Assembly: GCA_022496805.1 (NCBI GenBank)
Contig: CM040097.1
Coordinates: forward strand, 20,698,072-20,762,071
From: Pohlia nutans
Lineage: Eukaryota > Streptophyta > Bryopsida > Bryales > Mniaceae
Length of the DNA: 64,000 nt
Direction of reading: 5' to 3'
Shown: positions 56,735 through 64,000 of the stretch, one piece after another
Numbering within the stretch: position 1 is the first letter of the stretch
How the letters are laid out: each line of letters opens with the position of its first letter
The notes under the pieces: model-generated
What the model was told of the DNA's origin: nothing
Databases searched by the model: none
Seen by the model: the letters and a program-made list of their open reading frames with translations, nothing else
Program-made: the position numbers and the translations under genes

Positions 56735-56962
56735 GACCTCAAAAAGGCCATTTTTAGAGCCAAAACCGCGATGCAAAAATAATAAAAAAATAATAAAAAA
56801 TAAAAACTAAAAAATAAAAAATATTAAAAAAATCCAATTTGACGTGGTCAAAATGGTGCCACATCAGATTGAATTTTATTTATTTTTGGATTTTTTAAAA
56901 ATTTAAAATTTAAAATATTTTTTGCATGGCAGTTTATGCAAAACTCATGCTCCCAGAAGGTC
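56735..56962. mobile_element. Inverted-repeat element family H, copy H3 (diverged)
   Basis: Related to H2 by CCGCGATGCAAAAATAATAA, GACGTGGTC and TTTTTTGCATGGCAGTTT. The termini have decayed. Confidence 0.45.
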
Positions 56963-56999
56963 TTTTGATGAGCGAAGTTTAATTCCTCATATGCATGAG

Positions 57000-57870
57000 A
57001 AAGGGAATTTGTATTCTGGAATTTCAATAGTGTTAGGGATTTCGCGAAGCACCTGCCATGATATAGTGCAAAGGTTTGAACACTATGAGAGGTGATTTGA
57101 GAGATGCATATTTAGATGGAATACCTCGAATTCTTGATGAACGTGCTGATGGTGAGGTTGTAAGGCTGTTATTTGATCCATCTAATGGTATAGCTGCAAC
57201 AGTGGGTAGAGAAATGCGATCTCAGGGATTGGATTTGAGTGATGATACGGTTAAGAGAAGTCTTCAGAGGCAAGGTTTGAAAGCATGTGTGAAGACTAAG
57301 AAGTCATTATTGACCAAAAACACAAGGCACATGGGCGATTGCAAGCTACGGTCACCCACATTTTTTGTCGCAGCTCCTACACCTGCAAACCTTTAAAAAT
57401 CAATGGAGACAAATATAACAATGATTTTGAGAATCCCAAAATTTTCCAACCTTCCAAATACATCTTAGAATACTGGAAAATTAAAATTTCTTAAAAACAT
57501 TTGTTATATTTGTCTTAATTGATTTTTAAAGGTTTGCAGGTGCAGGTGCTGCCACAAAAAATGTGGGTGACCGTAGCTTGCAACCACCCGCATCGATATC
57601 TATGGGCAAAGAAGTGCAGGCATGTGACTTGGTTGGACTGGAGTTATGTGGTATTTTTGGATGAGTCAAAATTCAATTTGTTTGGCTCAGATGGGCGGCA
57701 ATATTGCTAGAGGAGGAGGAGTGGAGAGCGTCTTTTGGACTGACAAGTGCAACCTACTGTCAAATTCGGGGAGGGGGGAGGGGAGTATTAGGGTTAGGAG
57801 ATGCATGAGTTGGGAGGGAATTGGCAACCTTCGCCTTATAGAAGGGAAGATGGATAAATATTTTATTGTG
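57000..57870 (+). pseudogene. Tc1-like transposase remnant (DD34E class), broken and truncated
   Basis: Three frames must be combined. 57014-57090 encodes a helix-turn-helix tail (LGISRSTCHDIVQRFEHY). After a +1 shift, 57088-57332 encodes LDERADGEVVRLLFDPSNG and a second DNA-binding helix with KTKKSLLTKNTRH. After an insertion (57333-57589), 57591-57710 encodes WSYVVFLDESKFNLFGSDG, holding the first catalytic Asp at 57660-57662. Another shift leads to RRCMSWEGIGNLRLIEGKMD. The rest, with the second Asp and the Glu, is absent. Dead copy. Confidence 0.88.
57333..57589. mobile_element. 257-bp MITE inserted in the Tc1-like transposase
   Basis: Inverted ends GGGCGATTGCAAGCTACGG and (reverse) GGGTGGTTGCAAGCTACGG; arms of about 100 bp are nearly perfect. 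It sits between the codons for KNTRH and RYLWAKK of the transposase. Removing it with a 3-bp GCA duplication (and two extra bases) restores the frame. Confidence 0.85.
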
Positions 57871-57933
57871 ATATACCGAATTCACATACTTTATTTCAAA
57901 AAATAAAAATAAAAATTCACACCATAGGAACCT

Positions 57934-58105
57934 CATAACATTCAATAGCCTTCATGCCCACTGCCTTTCCTTCATGCACTCTGCTCATCACCTTGAGCCT
58001 CCACCTGTCCACGTAGCTACTGATGAAGTACTATTGGATGGGGAATATTCTACACCATCTATTGTAGAGCCAAAGTAGGGACAATACATGCTACTAAATG
58101 TTATC
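57934..58105. mobile_element. 172-bp inverted-repeat element, family E copy 2
   Basis: Reverse orientation of the element at 42191-42358 with the same ends (CATAACATTCAATAGCC and TACTAAATGTTAT). About 85% identical by eye. Confidence 0.8.
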
Positions 58106-60060
58106 AGGGTGTGAGTTCACGTGCTTGTAATTGTTTATCCCAAAATATAAAGATAATGGAAAGTAAACAACGAGAGTAAGAGTATCACAATCACATAGTA
58201 GGTTCAATAAAGCCATATTCATTATACTGAGACTTTTTGCAGATTTTGAGACAGAATGCTAGTTATTCAAAAATTCATTTAAGAAATAATAATTGAAACA
58301 AAAAAAAATGCTCAAATAGTGATTCTATAATGAAATTCTAAAAGTTGGTGTCGTTACCTATTTATAAAAAAATACTAGTAAAGAGATAAAACAATTTATC
58401 TTTGAGTTGAAGATGAAATGAGACTCCAAAAAGTCTCAATATAACGAATGCATGCTTATCGAATAATTTATTTTTTGAAAGATTCTATTTTGTACTTGCT
58501 ATATTTGCAAATGTTTTTCAAGATTATTATTATTTGTTAACCCTGCTCTTGAGGTATGGTAGTTATAGATACGGAAAGTACATTTAGTGCGTGTGGTACT
58601 AATTCCTGAAGCACGCACTATTTTGTAAGATCTCAAAATTAGTGAGGGGTGAAATTTTATTGAGTGTCCAAAAATCTTCATATCACGCTAGTTTTACATC
58701 ATAATGATACTTAGTATCACCTTCACAAATTTCCCTCACTAAATGGAATAATTAATGTAGTTGTTTCAACATATATGTGACCAAGATTCTACTTTCACTG
58801 TGATTTGTTTCACGATCCCTTATTGCCCTCAATTTATTTTTGTAATATCAACAACACTTTCATTTAATATTGGTTGTTGCCATATTGATGGTGATTTTTG
58901 CAATACAAATGCATACTTTCTTTAATTATAGTAAATTCAAAAATGCTAATATGTCCATTGTTTTCATTGTTTAGCTCATAAAATTATCATACTGTATACG
59001 AAAAATTTGAAGAATTTGAAAAAAACATAAAAATGATTCTTTTGTCGACGTATTATATCATATTGATAGCTTATAAATTTTTCCTATCACATCAAAAATA
59101 TATTTTCTAATTTTTTTTTTTGGAGAACTTTCAAACTTAAATGCTTTTAAAATTGATTTGACAAAAATCTTTGAATATTTTAACAAGTCCAATTGTATGG
59201 ATTTTTTTAATAATCATACTCTATGACTTTCAAACAACTTGTTGAAAAACCCACCCTTATAAAGAATAAAGAAAGGGATGCAGATAGAAAGGAAATGATG
59301 AACTTTTGCAAAACACTCGTGGGGTAGTCAGATGTTTGGTGCATATGGGAATATCAAAACATTGTTAATCCTTCAAAAGACAACTAAGCCCTATAAGGAA
59401 ATAAGGAAAGAATTGGTGCTTTGAAAAGTTGTTGAAAAAGTAAAGTTAGATTCTCAAGTTGCGTCGGATTTTGAAAATTTTGGAACAATCCACAAGCTAT
59501 TGCAGGAATTAGGGAGAGGGAGGGGAGGAAGGTCGGGCAACAACGTTGCAGGGAACGGGAGTTAGGCCGACTTTTTAAAAATTAAAAAAATACAATGTTG
59601 CAGTAGCACTCTAGCAACATGGCCTGCACATGTCAGACACTTGGCTTGCGCCGGCCTGGCAAGGGCCTCTGTAGGCCAGGCGCCCCAAACATAGTTTCGG
59701 CATGCATGCACCTATGCGCATGCCGCAATTTTTTGGGGTTTTTTCTTAAAAAAAATTGGTTTTTTTAAAGAGAAAGCAACTCACTCAAATATTTAAAATG
59801 CCTTCGGGCTGCCCATTTCAAGGGCCATGTCCCTTTAAGGGTTATAAACACGCAATTCGCTATTTATGCACTTGGCCAAGTGCGCTCATTTCATAAGCAT
59901 ATTTGACTTTAAAAAAAATTGGTTAAAAAGTTCTCTAAAAAACATCAATGTTGTCTTTCTACAATCACTTACATTGTAAACAAATATAATTCTTTTAATT
60001 CTTTTAATTCTTTTATTTTATTTTATTTTAAATTATTATTATTATTATTATTATTTTGTT
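58106..60060. other. AT-rich intergenic, nothing recognised
   Basis: No gene. At 59813-59833 a GTCCCTTTAAGGGTTATA resembles a decayed TTAA-type right end, but its partner is not seen. Confidence 0.3.
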
Positions 60061-60210
60061 GGTACTTTATTTGGCCGTGGGTGCTGCTGAACCCTAAATG
60101 GTGGCTGCAAAAAAAAAAAGAAAAAAAAAAAAGAACTTTATTTGGCCGTGGCGTGCTACTCAACCCTACACTACGGCCGCCCAAAAAAAAAAAAAAAAAA
60201 AAAATCTTGA
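60061..60210. repeat. Short tandem duplication with poly(A) stretches
   Basis: Two units, each TACTTTATTTGGCCGTGG-like, then a GC-rich piece, then an A-run (60109-60132 and 60182-60204). Possibly two retroposed tails. Confidence 0.5.
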
Positions 60211-60689
60211 AAATTTTCTATTTGTAGCCGTTTGGGTGCTCGGCCGCGCACCCAAAGCCCCTCCCATCTTTCTTCTCCCTCTTCATCTCCTTCCCCTCTC
60301 CTCATAAGGTAGAGGCACCCATTCATGGCCGCGACCTATTCCTGCCCCCTATAATTTGCTCGGAAACTGATTGTGAATAAACGTGAAGTTGCCTAGAAGG
60401 TGAAAGGGACTGAGTATACTTGAAATAGTGGCCAGTTTTGTGATTGGCAGCGACGGTTTGTATTTTCTACAGTAGCCGAACTAAGTCCATGCATGATTGA
60501 TTCTTGGCAGCCAAGGAGTCGTCATCTGATCACTTGTTGAGCGGTTTAACAAACGACGGCAACTAAAATTGCACACACCTCATGGTTACAAATTAAAACA
60601 TAACAGGGCGTGATTAAAAATAAACATGGTTTGTTAGCGGTAATCGCGGTGTTCAATACAATATCTCATCTAATTTGACTTAGGTAGGC

Positions 60690-63274
60690 GCTGTGACTAT
60701 TTCGAGCATCGATAATCATGTATTTGAAGCTGGGTCAACGATTCCAGTTACATCTCTTCTTACATGGGACTCGGTCTTTGCTGATCTCGTGCAGTGTTGT
60801 AGAAGTATATTCGGCGTGATGGCTGGCTCAAGTGTGGTGCATCGACCTGGTCATGGAAGAATTACTCAAGAGGACGACGGTACAAGCGAGTGGCTTGATC
60901 GACAAAATCATGTCGTTCGAAGTCAAGACTAGGCTTCTGACTATGAATCGGACGGGAGTGAGGACCATGGCGACTTCCAAGCTGGTGGAGTTTGGAACGA
61001 CGACATCCATGGTAAGTGGACTCTCAACAATGGTTTGCAGTTAGGAACGGAGGTGCACGTTGATGCAAGCGCGGACCTCTTCTTCTCACAACGTGGTGGA
61101 CGACACTGATAGGCCCCGAACTCTGAGACTGAAGGCGGACAAACATGCAAACAAAGCGGCAGCTCTCGGAGGAGGCGATCAGCAGAGGGCAACGGCGCAG
61201 GTAAGCATCCAGTCCACGGAAGAGTCGACGGGCACCTCGGAGCGGCGCCAATACTGTCACCGAGGAGCGACGTGCGGAGGAACCCGAGACAGTCACAAAG
61301 CTCGACAACGAAGGAGCTGCGTCGGAGTACCTGTTGAAGTAGCGTCGACGACGTCCCTGCGACCAGGGTCCACCCTCGACCACGCACCTGACCTTCCTCC
61401 ACCTTCGCAGCAGAGAGGCCGCCACGTGCCGGTGCCCCGAAATGGAGGTTGGAGCACTTCGCAACTCCATGTAGCGATGGCAGCTCATAAGCGGGGGCTC
61501 TCGTCGCATGGCGCTGTAGTTGCGTATGCCATCCTGAGGTCTTCACTTCGAGCCCACATTACGGGCACAGTTTTGTTATGTAAGAGGGGCGCAGTACCTG
61601 TATTAACAGGTGACGAAGAACAACAGCTTGTTGACTACATTCTGGCCAAACAAGATTTGGGTTTCCCTGTGAGCATTTTGCAATTAAAATTGAAAGTAGC
61701 TCTTATTACACAAAGTAGAGAAATGCCATTTACAAATGGAATACCTGGGCAAGGATGGCTCCGTTGGTTTCGAAGGAGGCACCTTGAGTTGTCATTGCGG
61801 TTTGCCCAGGGACTTGATAGTAACCGCGCAAGAAGCTTATGTTCAGCTAATGTGAAAACTTTCTATGATAACTTGGGAGCATTATACGATCAATATCACT
61901 ATCCTCCATCACGGATTTGGAACTGTGACGAATCTGGGATACAAGCAGGCCGCAACGGAGGTGCATATGTCTTGGCAAGAACTGGGTGCCGTAGCGTCCA
62001 CCAAGTCATTCTAGACGAACGCGAGTTGCTGATCGTTTTAACCTGCATCAATGCCGTTGGTCAAAATATTCCGAGCTTTTACATCTTCCGTGGCAAACGT
62101 TTTAGAAGAAACTATATTCAACACTGCGAAGAGGGTGCAACGATGGCTATGTCTAACAAAGCATGGATGACAACCTGTCTTTTTTCTGCATGGATGAATC
62201 ATTTTATTTTCGCTCTAAAAAGTCAAAGTGATATATCTACCTCTTCACCTCACCTGCTCATAATGGACGACCATAGTTCTTACATAACTCTCGACGTCGT
62301 TTGCAAAGCTCGTGAAGCTGGTCTCCATTTGCTCACGTTACCTTCACATTGTAGCCATGCAATGCAGTCCCTTGATGTGTCGGTTTTTAAACCGTTCAAG
62401 GGAACCTTCCGTGTCTATCGAGGTATATGGACGTTGCACAATAAGGGTATGGGCGCTCGAAAGGAGTACTGGCATTATGGATGTCAAAAGCACTTCACCG
62501 GGCACTCACATCAGATAACATCATGGCAGGTTTTAGATCAACTGGCATTTATCCACTGAATAGTTCGGCCATGGAGTCGAAAATGGGCCTTCAGTTGCCT
62601 ACACCGAGGTCAAAGGGGAGGGCCAGAGGTCCGAGGCATCCACTGCGGAGGCACTAACCGAGGCTGTGGCCACCGTCTCAATTGAAGAGATACTGCAGGA
62701 GCCTGAAGAAGTCGTTGGGAAGCAAAACCACTACTTCATTCAGATCGCAGATTCAGATTTGGAGGAAGGGGACATTGAATGGCGCCTCGGAAATGGATAG
62801 TCATGCGAGGGGGGTGTGCAGTCGAACCAGGAAGACGTGAACTCTAGTCACAGGGTGGACGACTCAAACTAGGGGGTCGGGTTCTCGAACCGAAGCACTG
62901 GAGAGGTGGGACAGTCAAGCATGAGCGCTGGAGAGGCAGGGCAGGAGCCTCCGGCCGATGGCGAGGACCGTCAAGACAGTGGCATCGCACAATTTCTCAT
63001 GTTGCCAACAATCCCCATGAGGAGGACGCGACTTGTTGCCAGAGAACCTCTTGTTGACTATTCCAAGTCGATCATGTTGACCTCCGATAATTATCTCAAA
63101 TCCATGGAGCAGCTGGCGGAAAAACGAGAAGCTGTAGCAAAAGCCAAAGAAACACGCAAGTTAGACGCTGAAGGCAAGAAAAGAAAGCGCAAAGAAGAGA
63201 AGATCCAGCGAGCTGTAAAGCGAAAGGAGAAAAATGAGGCGAGAGCAGCAAAAGCTAGAGAATCGGCGTACTGA
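60690..63274 (+). pseudogene. pogo/Tigger-like transposase (DDE_1, DD35D), frameshifted
   Basis: The main frame 61063-62461 carries, in order: a Psq-like helix region (about 61500-61600), a CENP-B-type helix-turn-helix (LTGDEEQQLVDYILAKQDLG), and a DDE_1 catalytic domain. Catalytic residues: D in WNCDESGI (61927), D in LLIMDDHSSY (62266) and D in MQSLDVSVF (62374), with 35 residues between the last two. At about 62462 the frame shifts; the frame with LWMSKALHRALTSDN and FRSTGIYPLN continues to about 62655. A third frame holds VSIEEILQEPEEVVG and stops at 62800. The basic C-terminal tail (LTSDNYLKSMEQLAEKREAV, KKRKRKEEK) lies at 62906-63274. Upstream, 60690-61011 holds an acidic piece interrupted by a TAG and a possible donor CATG|GTAAGT. 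Inactive, but recent enough to read. Confidence 0.88.
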
Positions 63275-64000
63275 AAAGATGTTGCATCCAGAGGTTGGAG
63301 CAACGAATTGCAGGCCCGTTTGAAATCCGCAGTGCCTCCACCTCCTGGCTCATACGTGGGGGTGTATTGCGGTAGCATCCTAACCTGGTGCATAAGCAAC
63401 CAGAGGCGCCGAAAGCTTGCCCTCCAATAAAAGAAATCAACAGTGGCTACGCGCCGTGAGTCGCACCTCGCGAATGACGTCGAAGGAGATGGGCCGTTGG
63501 TGGCAGCCTTAAGCTCAATCAACCGGGCTCACATGGGGACAACGACATGAACGTTCAAACTGTGACCGTTGGTGGGACAGGAGGGCACCAGTGAGACCAA
63601 ACAAGCGTGCCAGGGACGGTCCACTTTGCTGCAAATGGAGAATAAGATCATGATGTGGCAATGATTTGTTTGGGGTGTGAGCTGGTTGGTTATGGGTCAT
63701 GGAAGGGGCGGATTTTGAGGCTGTACCTTGGTTGCTTGTTGACTACATCGGTTATTTTTGTAGTGCACATGCGAATATTTCACCCAAATGTAACCAGTCA
63801 TTTTTAATATATTCAGTGACTATTCACTCCAAGACTTTTGTTCCTTTATACTTCTTGGTTTGTCATTTTTGGATAAGTCTACGACCTCAATTAGGTGTCT
63901 ACATGACATTCACTTTGGAAAATTCTGAAATATTACTCCTACTTCCAAAAGAATTGATTCCAACGCCTTTCACTTCCATTCTGATTTGCTAACAGGTTCA
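63275..64000. other. 3' part and flank of the pogo-like element
   Basis: GC-rich until about 63680, then normal AT-rich sequence, so the element probably ends near 63.7 kb. Terminal inverted repeats with a TA duplication could not be placed by eye. Confidence 0.4.

Noticed and set aside
60941..61546. 201- and 161-codon minus-strand frames
   Set aside because: They lie opposite the GC-rich 5' part of the pogo-like element, have no domain, and are rich in Arg, Pro and Leu, as expected for antisense artefacts.

Overview
This is eukaryotic nuclear DNA: split genes with GT..AG introns, long AT-rich non-coding stretches, and many short inverted-repeat transposons. Several signs point to a streptophyte outside the seed plants, such as a charophyte alga, bryophyte or fern. 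These are a plant-type formate dehydrogenase, a plant-type cereblon-like LON/CULT protein, a probable plastid membrane protein, a Stowaway-type MITE, and the apparent C-terminus of the centriole protein POC1, which is expected where swimming sperm persist. The species cannot be fixed from the sequence alone.

Genes. Five protein-coding loci can be supported. (1) A plus-strand fragment at 71-285 looks like the C-terminal coiled coil of POC1. (2) A two-exon NodB-type polysaccharide deacetylase lies at 958-2329 on the minus strand. (3) A ten-exon cereblon homologue of 604 aa lies at 8559-14342 on the minus strand. (4) A five-exon NAD-dependent formate dehydrogenase of 409 aa lies at 28004-31085 on the minus strand. 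(5) A three-exon, probably plastid-targeted coiled-coil protein of 265 aa with two membrane segments lies at 46198-50189 on the minus strand. Splice phases close exactly in loci 2-5. Two dead transposase genes are also present: a Tc1-like one near 57.0-57.9 kb and a pogo/Tigger-like DD35D one near 60.7-63.3 kb.

Layout. 0-2.4 kb: POC1 end and deacetylase. 2.4-8.5 kb: repeats and a tRNA-derived SINE. 8.5-14.4 kb: cereblon. 14.4-28 kb: AT-rich repeat land, with Harbinger-like, TTAA-type, hAT-like and Stowaway MITEs and a satellite-like tandem array. 28-31.1 kb: formate dehydrogenase. 31.7-46 kb: dense TTAA elements, two of the three SINE copies, and foldbacks. 46-50.2 kb: plastid protein gene with tandem arrays in its introns. 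50.5-56.9 kb: foldback, nested MITEs. 57-64 kb: Tc1-like and pogo-like remnants.

Main observation. More than 20 elements of about 240-1100 bp begin with TTAACCC and end with GGGTTAA. They fall into at least nine sequence families, share TTAA as the apparent target duplication, are often nested in or abutted to one another at shared TTAA sites, and encode nothing. This is the signature of piggyBac-type non-autonomous elements. Four families (A, B, S, C) also share a small hairpin of the form CGTCC..GGACG just inside one end, and A, B and S share internal sequence. No piggyBac transposase is present in the window. The genes show no operon-like relation to each other; the shared theme is dense, layered colonisation of introns and intergenic DNA by DNA transposons.
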